This document shows, one piece after another, positions 1 to 7,420 of a stretch of DNA of 14,011 nt (the stretch's first letter is position 1; each line of letters begins with the position of its first letter). The stretch comes from DAIUCA01 sp964613675 (GTDB taxonomy: Bacteria; Pseudomonadota; Gammaproteobacteria; Competibacterales; Competibacteraceae). The translations under genes were made by a program, and so were the position numbers. Under the pieces are notes generated by a model. It saw nothing but the letters and a program-made list of their open reading frames with translations. It had not been told where the DNA came from and searched no databases. The stretch is taken from assembly GCA_964613675.1 (NCBI GenBank), contig CAZTIH010000066.1, positions 1 through 14,011 on the forward strand. The letters run 5' to 3'.

Positions 1-87
1 AAACCGCGCCTTCAGAAAAAAATCGGCGAAATCCCAAACATCCAAATTAAGACCGGCTTTGAAAAAAGAGTCCGTCTTTGAAGTCAT
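1..87 (-). CDS. Partial CDS downstream of malQ, product unknown
   Basis: An open frame starts at an ATG whose complement is at 85-87, three bases beyond the malQ stop codon (91-93), and runs off the left edge of the window after 29 codons with no stop. An AGGAG Shine-Dalgarno sequence lies inside the last malQ codons at a normal distance. It is therefore probably the next gene of the malQ transcript, translationally close to malQ. The visible peptide begins MTSKTDSFFKAGLNLDVW. It has no signal peptide and no motif that I recognise. A role in glycogen or maltodextrin metabolism would fit the position, but the sequence does not show it. Confidence 0.6.
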   Translation of the reverse strand, partial: MTSKTDSFFKAGLNLDVWDFADFFLKARF

Positions 88-90
88 CGG

Positions 91-1584
91 CTAAAACTCC
101 TGTGAGAAAGATTGACGATTAAATAAATGCGCTAACTCAGCGAGCGAGTCCGCTAAAGGTTCGTCTAAGGCCCCTGCCGACAAAGCCCAGGCCCAATTGC
201 CTTCCGTCGAGCCAGGGCGGTTCATCCGCGCCGAAGTGGGTAACCCCAAACCGTCTTGGGCAGGAAACAGCGCAAAATCCGCCACCGAACCCAAGGCCGT
301 ACGAATGAGATCCCAATGAATGGCTTTTCCGTCGGTGTTGAGGTAGCGACGGACGAGATGACGAGTTGTTTCGGGTTGCTGCTGCCACCATCCCTGTGCG
401 GTGTCGTTGTCATGGGTGCCGGTGTACACCACTTGATGACGTTGATGAAAATGAGGGAGGTAAAGGGAGTCTAAGCGTCCCTGTTGGTTCCCCATAAAGG
501 CAAATTGTAAAACCGCCATGCCCGGCAACGCCAACGCATCCCGCAATGCCACGACATCCTCCGTAATCAACCCCAAATCCTCTGCAATCAAAGGTAAATC
601 GCCCAATTCTGCTGCCAATACCCGAAATAAATCTAATCCTGGCCCGGGTTCCCAATGCCCGGTTTTTGCCGTCAAAGCCTTCGGTGCAATGGACCAGTAG
701 GCGGCTAAACCGCGAAAGTGATCAATTCTCACGAAGTCGCATTGAGACAGTAACAAACGCAGGCGTTCAACCCAAAAACGGTAGTTATCTTGAGCCAGAT
801 ACGCCCAGTCATACAGCGGATTTCCCCATATTTGACCCTGTTCACTGAAATAGTCTGGGGGAACGCCCGCCACCGCCGTGGGTTGACCGTAATCGTCTAG
901 CAAAAACAACGAACGCTGCGCCCACACCTCTGCGCTGTCGTGTGCGACAAATAACGGCATATCACCAATGATGCGAATGCCCCGCCGATGTGCTGCCTCC
1001 CGCACGCGCTGCCATTGTTGAAAAAACTGAAATTGGGTGAACTGTTCGATGCCAATGAATTCGTCGAGGGTTTCGCGGGCCGCTCGCAGGGCATCAGGAC
1101 GACGGTGTGCGAGGTCAGCGGGCCACTTCCACCACGGTTCTCCGTAAAACCGTCGCTTCAACGCGCTAAATAAGGCGTAATCGTCGAGCCAGTCCCCATG
1201 ATCCACACAAAAAGTTTGGAATTCTTCCCAGTGATGGGCGTGGGCACGCGCCCGAAATCCGTAAAACGCCTGTTGTAACCTGGGCAAGCGCGTTTGGATA
1301 AGCCTGTCGTAATCAATCACCCCCGTAGAAGGCGGGTCAGGGGGGGCAGTCGGTAACCATCCTGCTTGAACTAGGGGTACCTCACTCACGAGTAGCGGAT
1401 TGCCCGCAAACGCGGAAAGGGTCTGATACGGCGAGTGACCATAACCCGTGGGATTCAGGGGCAAAACCTGCCACAAGCCCTGTTGTGCCCGCTGCAAAAA
1501 ATCGAGGAATTCATCTACCGACGCCCCCAAGTCATGCGTAGGTAAAGACAAAGGATGCAAAACCACGCCGCTTGTGCGATGCAT
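91..1584 (-). CDS. malQ: 4-alpha-glucanotransferase (amylomaltase)
   Basis: This 497-residue protein is a glycoside hydrolase family 77 enzyme, which transfers glucan segments between maltodextrins in the cytoplasm. The three expected acidic catalytic residues are visible: the nucleophile Asp288 in VRIDHFRG, the acid/base Glu335 in LIAEDLG, and Asp392 in YTGTHDND. Further family blocks are GDMPLFVAHDSAEVW (about 207-221), GVPPDYFSEQGQIWGNPLY (about 240-258), and LPLNPTGYGHSPYQ near the N-terminus. The length matches the short bacterial/plant-type amylomaltase rather than the roughly 690-residue E. coli MalQ. The ATG is preceded by GGAG at normal spacing. It follows ptsN after 42 bases on the same strand, where many Gammaproteobacteria carry rapZ instead. 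A second gene follows within 3 bases of its stop. Confidence 0.96.
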   Translation of the reverse strand: MHRTSGVVLHPLSLPTHDLGASVDEFLDFLQRAQQGLWQVLPLNPTGYGHSPYQTLSAFAGNPLLVSEVPLVQAGWLPTAPPDPPSTGVIDYDRLIQTRLPRLQQAFYGFRARAHAHHWEEFQTFCVDHGDWLDDYALFSALKRRFYGEPWWKWPADLAHRRPDALRAARETLDEFIGIEQFTQFQFFQQWQRVREAAHRRGIRIIGDMPLFVAHDSAEVWAQRSLFLLDDYGQPTAVAGVPPDYFSEQGQIWGNPLYDWAYLAQDNYRFWVERLRLLLSQCDFVRIDHFRGLAAYWSIAPKALTAKTGHWEPGPGLDLFRVLAAELGDLPLIAEDLGLITEDVVALRDALALPGMAVLQFAFMGNQQGRLDSLYLPHFHQRHQVVYTGTHDNDTAQGWWQQQPETTRHLVRRYLNTDGKAIHWDLIRTALGSVADFALFPAQDGLGLPTSARMNRPGSTEGNWAWALSAGALDEPLADSLAELAHLFNRQSFSQEF

Positions 1585-1626
1585 AGTCAGAACTCCGAGG
1601 GGAAGTTGAGAAAAATCAATCGACCC

Positions 1627-2085
1627 TTAATGCCCGCTCACCCACTTCTGATAAGCGAGTTTTGGGTCTTTAATGGCTCTGAGCGATTTACAGAATTCGG
1701 GTTGACGCAGCCGTTCCGCGACCTGGGCAATAATTTTGAGATGCTCAGTGGTGTAATGCTCGGGCACGATGAGACCAAACACGAGATCCACCGGTCGATG
1801 GTCTGGCGCTTCAAATTCAATGGGTTGATCGAGTTTCAGAAATGCCGCTTGTGCCGTTTGAATCGCGGACAAGCGACCGTGGGGTAACGCGATCCCCTCG
1901 CCTAACCCGGTGCTTCCAAGATGTTCTCGTTGGATGAGGCAATCAAAAATCGCCGACGCTAATTCGTCATCCCCTGTGCCCCACAACTCCGCCAAGGTTT
2001 CGAGCGTGCGCTTTTTGCTCGTCATCGTGGGCAACAGCAAAATTCGTTCGGGGGTGAGTAAGTCGGCGAAATTAACCATGAGCAT
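1627..2085 (-). CDS. ptsN: Nitrogen-PTS EIIA component (PtsN, EIIA-Ntr)
   Basis: This 152-residue cytoplasmic protein is the terminal phosphate acceptor of the nitrogen phosphotransferase system (PtsP, NPr/PtsO, PtsN). It is a regulator, not a sugar transporter: in relatives it acts on potassium transport, sigma-54-related and stress functions. The EIIA fold is recognisable throughout, and the phosphorylatable histidine is His69 in the block GEGIALPHGR. The preceding REHLGSTGLG and the later PVDLVFGLIVPE are typical of PtsN. Two in-frame ATGs lie close together at 2085 and 2079. Neither has a clear Shine-Dalgarno sequence, so the true start may be two codons downstream. It lies 38 bases after hpf in the conserved rpoN-hpf-ptsN order, and malQ follows. 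Confidence 0.96.
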   Translation of the reverse strand: MLMVNFADLLTPERILLLPTMTSKKRTLETLAELWGTGDDELASAIFDCLIQREHLGSTGLGEGIALPHGRLSAIQTAQAAFLKLDQPIEFEAPDHRPVDLVFGLIVPEHYTTEHLKIIAQVAERLRQPEFCKSLRAIKDPKLAYQKWVSGH

Positions 2086-2123
2086 CGAGTCAGTCAGAAA
2101 AAGAGCAGCGAAATGTAGTGTTA

Positions 2124-2471
2124 TTAACTCTCGGGCGCGATAGCAGGGGTGGGATCGAGAAAGTCACGCACTTTTTCATTGCGATGTTTGTCGCAGTTTT
2201 TCTCTTTGTGACGTTTGATCTGGCGGTCGATTTTGTCGATGAGCAAATCAATGGCGGTGTACAGATTCTCTTGTACGGCATCGGCGTGGAGATCGTTCCC
2301 CGCGACGTGAACCGTCATTTCGGCCTTTTGCTGGAGTTTTTCCACACTCAAAATCACATTCACGCTCGTCGCTTGTTCGTAATGACGTTCGATGCGTTCT
2401 AGTTTGCCGAGCACATATTGGCGCAGGGCGTCTGTAATCTCGACATGATGTCCCGTGAGGTTGACTTGCAT
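2124..2471 (-). CDS. hpf: Ribosome hibernation promoting factor (HPF/YfiA family)
   Basis: This 115-residue protein binds the 30S decoding region in stationary phase and silences ribosomes. The start MQVNLTGHHVEITDALR matches the family N-terminus. The frame stays open 23 codons further upstream, but the ATG at 2471 has a well-placed AAGGAG and that upstream part has no family resemblance and crosses a hairpin. The beta-alpha-beta-beta-beta-alpha domain covers about residues 1-92. Typical blocks are KLERIERHY, the basic KLQQKAEMTVHVAG and VQENLYTAIDLLIDKIDRQI. A charged tail of about 23 residues (KNCDKHRNEK...) makes it closer in length to YfiA (113) than to short HPF (95). It has no C-terminal dimerisation domain of the long form. 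It lies between rpoN and ptsN with a hairpin ahead of it. Confidence 0.95.
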   Translation of the reverse strand: MQVNLTGHHVEITDALRQYVLGKLERIERHYEQATSVNVILSVEKLQQKAEMTVHVAGNDLHADAVQENLYTAIDLLIDKIDRQIKRHKEKNCDKHRNEKVRDFLDPTPAIAPES

Positions 2472-2495
2472 GGGATGGCTCCTTGTTTTAGTTGG

Positions 2496-2516
2496 AAAAA
2501 CCGCCACGACGGCGGT
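2496..2516 (-). terminator. Terminator-like hairpin between rpoN and hpf
   Basis: Read on the minus strand, ACCGCC and GGCGGT form a 6-bp perfect stem around a 5-base loop, followed at once by five Ts. It lies after the rpoN stop and 25 bases before the hpf start. It could reduce read-through from rpoN into hpf or act as an RNA processing or stability element. The T tract is short, so full termination is doubtful. Confidence 0.5.
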
Positions 2517-2598
2517 GTGAAAGAACTGCCGTCCGCTCAATTGCAGACGGTCAGTGGAAAATCGGCAAAAACGCGCGGCGGGCCTCGACCCGACCGCA

Positions 2599-4113
2599 CT
2601 ACAGGTGACGACGGTCGGTGGAGGAGGGAATGGCCATAATTTCCCGATATTTCGCCACGGTGCGGCGGGCCACTACAATGCCTTCCGCCTTGAGGAGCTG
2701 GGTTATCTTGCTATCGCTTAGGGGTTTGTGGGGATTTTCGCCGTGGATGAGCTTCTTAATCATGGCCCGAATCGCAATAGACGAACATTCGCCACCGTCG
2801 TGGGTGTTGAGGTGGCTGGAGAAAAAGTACTTAAACTCAAAAATGCCTCGGGGGGTGTGCATGTATTTTTGAGTGGTCACGCGGGAGATAGTCGATTCGT
2901 GCATCCCCATGGTTTCGGCAATGTCGCGTAAGACGAGGGGTTTCATAAACTCTTCACCGCGTTCAAAAAAAGCCTGTTGATGTTCGACAATACAAATCGC
3001 GACTTTCAAGAGGGTTTCATTACGGTTGCGCAGACTTTTAAGAAACCATCGCGCTTCTTGCAGATGGTTTTTCAGACATTGATTATCGCTACTCGCATCG
3101 GCCCGACGGATCAAACGGGCGTAATCGGCATTGATGCGCAACCGTGGGGCATGATCGGGATTGAGTTCAACCACCCACCGATCTTTCAACCGTTTGATGA
3201 AGACGTCGGGCGTGATGTACTCGGTGGGAATCCCACTAAACTCCCGTCCTGGATAGGGATTGAGCTGTTGGATGAGACGAATCACGCCATCGAGTTCGTC
3301 GCGGGTCAGCCGTAGCCGTCGCATGAGGTTGTCGAAATCGCGAGCTACCAATAAATCGAGATGTTGAGATACAAGACGGTGGGCAAGCGCACGATAGGGC
3401 GTGTCTATTGCGAGCTGTTCGAGCTGTAACGCCAAACATTCCCCCGGATGCCGAGCCGCAATGCCGGGCGGGTCAAACCGTTGAATGCGCTTCAAAACGG
3501 CTTCAATTTCCGCCATCTCGATGTCGCCACTTAACCCTTGGGCGATGTCCTCCAGGCTTTGGCACAGGTAACCTCGGTCATCGACGGCATCAATGAGCGC
3601 GAGGGCAATGTCATGGTCGATGTCGCTTAACGGGGTGAGGTTGAGTTGCCATAGGAGATGTTCCTGAAGTCCTTCGCTGACCGCAGCACACCGTTCGATG
3701 GGATTATCTTCCTCTTCCCCCCCACTCGCGCCCCCGCCCCCCGTACTCTCGTAGTTGTCGTAAAGATCTTCCCAACGACTATCGACGGGGAGATCGTCGC
3801 TAATTTCGTTGGGCAACTGGTCGCTGAGTTCGGGGGTTACTTCGGACTTGGCTTCAAGGGGGGGCGGGTCTTCGGCGGAGGGGGCCGTTTTGTCGGGGGT
3901 AGATTCAAAGTTTGCCGTGTCATCGAGGGCGTCAAAATCGGCACCTTCGAGATGGGATTCCTCGACCTGTTCCAGCATGACATTGGAATCCAACACCGTT
4001 TGAATCTCGGCCTGTAAATCTAGGCTGGACAGCTGCAGCAGGCGAATGGCCTGTTGCAACTGAGGGGTCATGGTCAGCTGTTGACCAATGCGCAGTTGCA
4101 GCGACTGTCTCAT
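2599..4113 (-). CDS. rpoN: RNA polymerase sigma-54 factor RpoN
   Basis: This 504-residue sigma-54 factor directs polymerase to -24/-12 promoters that need AAA+ activators. Region I is the glutamine/leucine-rich N-terminus MRQSLQLRIGQQLTMTPQL. Region II is long and acidic (about 50-135, with a glycine run GGGGASGGEEED). The core-binding and DNA-binding domains follow, with the helix-turn-helix near RDIAETMGMHESTISRVT. The RpoN box ARRTVAKYRE is at about 482-491. I chose the ATG at 4113 because it matches the family start. A GTG at 4155 would add 14 unrelated residues. No good Shine-Dalgarno is seen before either, so the start is less certain than the identity. lptB lies upstream on the same strand, separated by an unusually structured spacer, and hpf follows. 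Confidence 0.97.
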   Translation of the reverse strand: MRQSLQLRIGQQLTMTPQLQQAIRLLQLSSLDLQAEIQTVLDSNVMLEQVEESHLEGADFDALDDTANFESTPDKTAPSAEDPPPLEAKSEVTPELSDQLPNEISDDLPVDSRWEDLYDNYESTGGGGASGGEEEDNPIERCAAVSEGLQEHLLWQLNLTPLSDIDHDIALALIDAVDDRGYLCQSLEDIAQGLSGDIEMAEIEAVLKRIQRFDPPGIAARHPGECLALQLEQLAIDTPYRALAHRLVSQHLDLLVARDFDNLMRRLRLTRDELDGVIRLIQQLNPYPGREFSGIPTEYITPDVFIKRLKDRWVVELNPDHAPRLRINADYARLIRRADASSDNQCLKNHLQEARWFLKSLRNRNETLLKVAICIVEHQQAFFERGEEFMKPLVLRDIAETMGMHESTISRVTTQKYMHTPRGIFEFKYFFSSHLNTHDGGECSSIAIRAMIKKLIHGENPHKPLSDSKITQLLKAEGIVVARRTVAKYREIMAIPSSTDRRHL

Positions 4114-4280
4114 AGCGGTTATCGAAAAAATTGAACTTAACTCGGGTTGTAGCACGGCATGATTCTTGAGGGATAGCCCTTGACGCTATTCAAAAAAATG
4201 CTTCCAACCTCGTTTTGATTTTAAGGCAGGGCGCGTTCACACAAAGAGATTGGGGGCTTTTACCCTCGGCTTAGAACGCC

Positions 4281-4324
4281 TGTTGACATCCTCCCCGCCC
4301 TGAAGGACGGGGGTTACCGCGCAT
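4281..4324 (-). repeat. 44-bp palindromic element, copy 1 (IS1341/IS605-like end)
   Basis: Read on the minus strand, this begins ATGCGCGG and ends GGGGAGGATGTCAACA. Its core CCCCGTCC-TTCA-GGGCGGGG forms an 8-bp stem with one mismatch. It matches copy 2 (11457-11500, plus strand) at 37 of 44 positions without gaps. The core and the GGGGAGGATGT tail resemble the right ends of IS1341-type (TnpB-only, IS200/IS605 family) elements, as I know them. No transposase or TnpB frame is next to it, so it is a solo end or a palindromic relic inserted between lptB and rpoN. Confidence 0.75.
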
Positions 4325-4370
4325 CTGGATCACCACAATCCCCTGGCGATCTAAATGGCGCAGTGGAATG

Positions 4371-5102
4371 TCACGAATTAAGCCACTGAACGTCGTCACC
4401 CAAATACACGGCCCGTGCGTGGGGATCATCGAGAATTTGTTGTGGGGAACCCGCTGCAATCACCCGTCCCTCGTTTAGCACGTACGCCCGCTGACACACT
4501 CCCAGCGTTTCGCGAACATTGTGATCGGTAATCAAAACCCCAATGCCGCGTTCGCTTAAATGATTGATTAAGCTGCGAATTCCCTTGACCGATAGGGGAT
4601 CCACCCCCGCAAAGGGTTCGTCCAGCAACATAAATTGCGGGTTGGCGGCCAGGGCCCTTGCCACTTCGACGCGTCGCCGTTCGCCCCCCGAGAGACTAAT
4701 CCCCAAAACCTGACGAAGATGAGCGATTTCTAATTCTTCCATGAGAATTTCGGCCTGTTCGTGACGGCTTTTAGCGGTGCGCAAATCGCGGCGCAGTTCG
4801 AGGACGGCAAGGAGATTGTCGCGAACGGTCATCCGCCGAAAAACCGAGGCTTCTTGGGGCAAGTACCCCACGCCCAATCGGGCCCGTGCGGCCATCGACA
4901 GGCGGGTGATGTCGCGATCATCGAGGGTGACGCGCCCTTCATCGGCCCGAATCAGCCCCACAATCATGTAGAAACTGGTCGTTTTACCCGCGCCATTGCG
5001 GCCCAATAATCCCACCACTTCGCCCCGTTCGACCGCGAGCGAGCAGGCATCTACAACGCGCCGCCCGTGGTATCGCTTGACGAGTTCTTTGGCTTGTAAC
5101 AT
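4371..5102 (-). CDS. lptB: LPS export ABC transporter ATP-binding protein LptB
   Basis: This 243-residue ATPase powers lipopolysaccharide extraction from the inner membrane with LptF, LptG and LptC. All ABC motifs are visible: Walker A GRNGAGKT (34-41), Q-loop LPQEASVFRR (81-90) of the LptB type, signature LSGGE (137-141), Walker B FMLLDE with catalytic Glu162, D-loop AGVDPL, and switch His194 in LITDHN. The ATG at 5102 has only a weak purine-rich stretch (GAGAG) upstream. In most Gammaproteobacteria, lptB directly follows lptC and lptA. Here those genes are absent, and the upstream neighbour is a solute-binding protein gene separated by a 122-base spacer with an inverted repeat. Downstream, the usual link to rpoN is kept but carries a palindromic element. 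Confidence 0.97.
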   Translation of the reverse strand: MLQAKELVKRYHGRRVVDACSLAVERGEVVGLLGRNGAGKTTSFYMIVGLIRADEGRVTLDDRDITRLSMAARARLGVGYLPQEASVFRRMTVRDNLLAVLELRRDLRTAKSRHEQAEILMEELEIAHLRQVLGISLSGGERRRVEVARALAANPQFMLLDEPFAGVDPLSVKGIRSLINHLSERGIGVLITDHNVRETLGVCQRAYVLNEGRVIAAGSPQQILDDPHARAVYLGDDVQWLNS

Positions 5103-5143
5103 CGGTGTGTGCTCTCAAATGCGGTGAACCCATTGTACCGGCA

Positions 5144-5223
5144 GCGTAAAGCAGTTCTGCAAAGACGAGCGAGACAAAGGACCTTGAGTGGCCCACCGCG
5201 AAATTTACGATTTCAGAACTGCG
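5144..5223. repeat. Imperfect inverted repeat flanking the lptB upstream spacer
   Basis: GCAGTTCTG at 5151-5159 is exactly complementary to CAGAACTGC at 5214-5222. The match extends outward imperfectly: CGTAA precedes the left arm and GGTTACGG follows the right arm. The arms enclose about 54 bases. The right arm touches the stop codon of the solute-binding protein gene. There is no T tract, so this is not a typical terminator. It could be the ends of a tiny mobile element or an RNA fold in the lptB leader. Confidence 0.5.
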
Positions 5224-5224
5224 G

Positions 5225-5989
5225 TTACGGTTGCCCCGCAAGGTTTAAGTGCTCATCCAGACGTACCCGATAGGCATCTTTGAGCTGCTCAATTTGCGCC
5301 GTTTCGGACGCCATCCACGCATTGAACCGTGCGATCAGATTGGGGTGACGGGGCGATGAAAGTCGATAATGGCCGCGAATGTGAGGCAAATTTTCGTTGA
5401 ATAACAAAGCTCTAGGGCGTGACATTTCGATTTCTAGTTGATAGGCCGCCACGGAAATGTTCATAAACGCGCCGTCCACCCATCCGCGAAGGGTCTGTTC
5501 CAACAACCCCGAAAAACGATTGTTTTCGTGAATGCGCACCTGTCCTGCTTGAATAAGCTCCAGATAGGGCCACGCAGTAAATCCTGCGGGGATCCCAAGC
5601 ACCTTTAATTCGGACAATTCCTGGGTCAAGCGCTGGGGTAATACCATGACGCCGTCGATATATTCGACCACTGGATCGCTATAGGTGATGTTCGTGCCCT
5701 GTTTCAGATCAGCGGCCCAGTAAGCGTTATCCGGATACTTCAAGTCGATTCGCTGAGCGACGAGTTCCTGAAATAACCGTCGAATGGGGAACGGGCGGTA
5801 AATGAGCTGAATGCCCGTATCTTCCGCAAACGCATCCAGAATTCCCCGAGCAAACCCCGTGTATTGATTGTCCTCGTAGTTGTAATGCGGGTAATAAGTA
5901 ATGTCTTCAACGCCGACAATATAAGTTTGTTGCTCTTGGGCCGTCGCACATATTGCCATAAACATCAAGAGCCATAGGGGGCATTTCAT
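5225..5989 (-). CDS. Periplasmic solute-binding protein, family 3 (PBP2 fold)
   Basis: This 254-residue protein starts with a signal peptide (MKCPLWLLMFMAICATA, cleaved near residue 17). The mature part has the layout of extracellular solute-binding proteins of family 3: a first strand YIVGVEDI, then GFARGILDAFAEDTGIQLIYRPFPIRR in the usual place of the ligand-domain helix, and LVAQRIDLKYPDN in place of the common G-x-x-D motif. The C-terminal SPRHPNLIARFNAWMA helix region is also typical. Relatives bind polar amino acids or other small molecules for ABC uptake or for sensors. No permease or ATPase gene is adjacent, so it is an orphan and its ligand is unknown. A short AAGG lies upstream of the ATG. 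The next gene upstream ends with a terminator at 6050-6075, so this gene is probably transcribed separately. Confidence 0.8.
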   Translation of the reverse strand: MKCPLWLLMFMAICATAQEQQTYIVGVEDITYYPHYNYEDNQYTGFARGILDAFAEDTGIQLIYRPFPIRRLFQELVAQRIDLKYPDNAYWAADLKQGTNITYSDPVVEYIDGVMVLPQRLTQELSELKVLGIPAGFTAWPYLELIQAGQVRIHENNRFSGLLEQTLRGWVDGAFMNISVAAYQLEIEMSRPRALLFNENLPHIRGHYRLSSPRHPNLIARFNAWMASETAQIEQLKDAYRVRLDEHLNLAGQP

Positions 5990-6049
5990 CAGGGATGACC
6001 TTTTGGGATGGAATTAAGCGATTGCAAGAATAACGGGGATATGTGACAC

Positions 6050-6075
6050 AAAAAAAACGACCCCTTTCGGAGTCG
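6050..6075 (-). terminator. Intrinsic terminator of the Cache-domain gene
   Basis: On the minus strand, CGACTCC and GGGGTCG form a 7-bp stem with one G-T pair around a GAAA tetraloop, followed by eight Ts. It lies 32 bases past the stop of the Cache-domain gene and before the start of the solute-binding protein gene. It is a textbook rho-independent terminator. Confidence 0.92.
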
Positions 6076-6107
6076 CTTGAAGGTTGGTTAGTGGGCGATG
6101 GAAAAAT

Positions 6108-6557
6108 TTATTCGTAGTAACCCACGGCGCACACTTGATCGCCAATTTTCGTGACATAGGCCACTTTTTGAACTGGATCGGTTTCACCTGGACGCGGCCA
6201 CATGTAAGCCACTTCGATAATTTCCCCTTCTGCAGCACGCTCGTACATTTCGGCGCCAAGGCCTTTCCCNNNNNNNNNNTCTTTGTCCTGAAGTTCTTTC
6301 AGACTTCTTCCGACTAACGAGGGGTGAGCGGTGAAATTGCCGTCTGCACCGCCACAAAATGGGTAGAGATCGCGATCTTTAAACCCGTCTGCGCCAGCGA
6401 TGAAGGCGGCCAACGCGGCGGATTCATCGGCTTGCATGGCGGTAACGACATTTTCCAGCATGGCTTTGGCTTCTTCGGCAGTTCCGAAATCGGCAGCCAT
6501 CACGGGGAGTGCAAAAGCCGCACTCATGAAAGCGGTGAATACGCGATTTAATGCCAT
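6108..6557 (-). CDS. Secreted single-Cache-domain protein (interrupted by a scaffold gap)
   Basis: This is about 149 residues with a signal peptide (MALNRVFTAFMSAAFALPVMA, cleavage near 21-22). The mature part consists of one Cache-like sensor domain. Typical motifs are FTAHPSLVGRSLKEL (about 75-89), GAEMYERAAEGEIIEVAYMW (about 101-120), PRPGETDPVQKVAYV, and a final CAVGYYE. Such domains usually form the extracellular ligand-binding part of chemoreceptors or kinases. Here there is no membrane anchor or signalling domain, so the protein is a free periplasmic binder of unknown small ligand. The frame contains 10 Ns (residues about 93-96), and the true length there is unknown. The ATG has a good GAGGA upstream. 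It ends in a strong terminator and so forms its own unit, next to another periplasmic binding protein. Confidence 0.82.
   Translation of the reverse strand: MALNRVFTAFMSAAFALPVMAADFGTAEEAKAMLENVVTAMQADESAALAAFIAGADGFKDRDLYPFCGGADGNFTAHPSLVGRSLKELQDKXXXXGKGLGAEMYERAAEGEIIEVAYMWPRPGETDPVQKVAYVTKIGDQVCAVGYYE
6270..6279. other. Assembly gap (10 Ns) inside the Cache-domain gene
   Basis: Ten unknown bases join two contig ends in the coding sequence. The reading frame happens to stay open across ten Ns, and the family pattern around it (SLKELQDK ... GKGLGAEM) suggests that only a few codons are missing or that the gap size is nearly right. A fixed gap length may still be a placeholder. Confidence 0.95.
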
Positions 6558-6611
6558 AAGTAAATTCCTCTGTCGGTGGTTAATTTGATTGCCGTCTTTG
6601 CAGCGGCTCGC

Positions 6612-6639
6612 AGTGTAATTTTTGGGTGAATTAAAACAA
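6612..6639 (-). promoter_or_regulatory. Possible sigma-70 promoter of the Cache-domain gene
   Basis: On the minus strand, TTGTTT and TACACT are separated by 16 bases, ending about 54 bases before the ATG of the Cache-domain gene. Both boxes are only partial matches to consensus, so this is a weak prediction supported mainly by its position. Confidence 0.33.
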
Positions 6640-6675
6640 CTGCGATTACTTCGTATTTTGATAGGGAAAATTAGA

Positions 6676-7398
6676 TCATTCGATGCGTAATACGCGCTTC
6701 ACGAGGGCAAGATGACGACGACTAATCTCCAGGGTATCGCTGATGTCTCGAAACTCAACTCGGGTGGTCTCCCCTTGCCGTATCAGGCCTTTTACAAAGG
6801 GAGGCGCAATTAGGGTACTGCGATGAATTCGCAAGAAATGTTCTGGGTACTGTAATTCGATTTGTTTTAGTGATTCTTCAATTAAAATCGTCCCATTCAA
6901 GTGCCTTAATGTGGTGTATTTTTGATCTGCTGTGAAATAAATCACTTCATTCAATGAAATACGCTCAATCTTGCGCCCAGATTTAGAAATAAAAAAATCA
7001 ACAGAATCCTCAATTGGGCGTAAATGGAGTTGTTGGGCACGATTTAATTGTTGAGCCGCATTCAGTACATCGACCAATTTTTCCAACCGAATGGGTTTGA
7101 GCAAATACCCCGCTGCACGCACTGTGAACGCGGTCAGGGCATGTTCTTCATACGCGGTGGTGAAAATCAGGGCGGGAGGCGAGGGTAAACGCGACAGTTG
7201 GCGGGCGGTCTCTAATCCATCAAGGCCTGGCAGATGAATGTCTAACAATACGATGTCCGGATGGTATAACCGATTGAATTCTAAGGCTTGTTCACCATGA
7301 GCCGCGACAGGGCAGAGGGTATACTCGGGGAGTACTTCAAATAGCTTCTGTAAGCGCAGTTGGGCGGGAATTTCATCTTCTACAATGAGTACTTTCAT
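6676..7398 (-). CDS. algR: LytTR-family response regulator, AlgR-like
   Basis: This 240-residue regulator has an N-terminal receiver domain (1-120) with the acidic pair Glu7/Asp8, phospho-acceptor Asp53 in VLLDIHLPG, Thr81 in FTTAY and Lys101 in LLKPIR. A C-terminal LytTR DNA-binding domain (about 135-238) follows, with ERISLNEVIYFTADQKYTT and FLRIHRSTLI. This is the AlgR architecture, which in pseudomonads controls alginate, type IV pili and twitching. I chose the ATG at 7398 because MKVLIVEDE is the receiver start. The open frame continues 46 codons upstream into the kinase gene, and that part is not family-like. No strong Shine-Dalgarno is seen, and it starts 22 bases after the kinase stop, so coupling is likely. 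The hemC gene that often follows algR is absent. Confidence 0.9.
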   Translation of the reverse strand: MKVLIVEDEIPAQLRLQKLFEVLPEYTLCPVAAHGEQALEFNRLYHPDIVLLDIHLPGLDGLETARQLSRLPSPPALIFTTAYEEHALTAFTVRAAGYLLKPIRLEKLVDVLNAAQQLNRAQQLHLRPIEDSVDFFISKSGRKIERISLNEVIYFTADQKYTTLRHLNGTILIEESLKQIELQYPEHFLRIHRSTLIAPPFVKGLIRQGETTRVEFRDISDTLEISRRHLALVKRVLRIE

Positions 7399-7420
7399 GG
7401 GCGAACCGACCGAGGGAGAT

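Noticed and set aside
2472..2540. 23-residue N-terminal extension of HPF
   Set aside because: It reads through the hairpin at 2500-2516, and a well-placed AAGGAG marks the later ATG at 2471.
5144..5223. Rho-independent terminator after the solute-binding protein gene
   Set aside because: The arms are 54 bases apart and there is no T tract, so it was listed as an inverted repeat instead.
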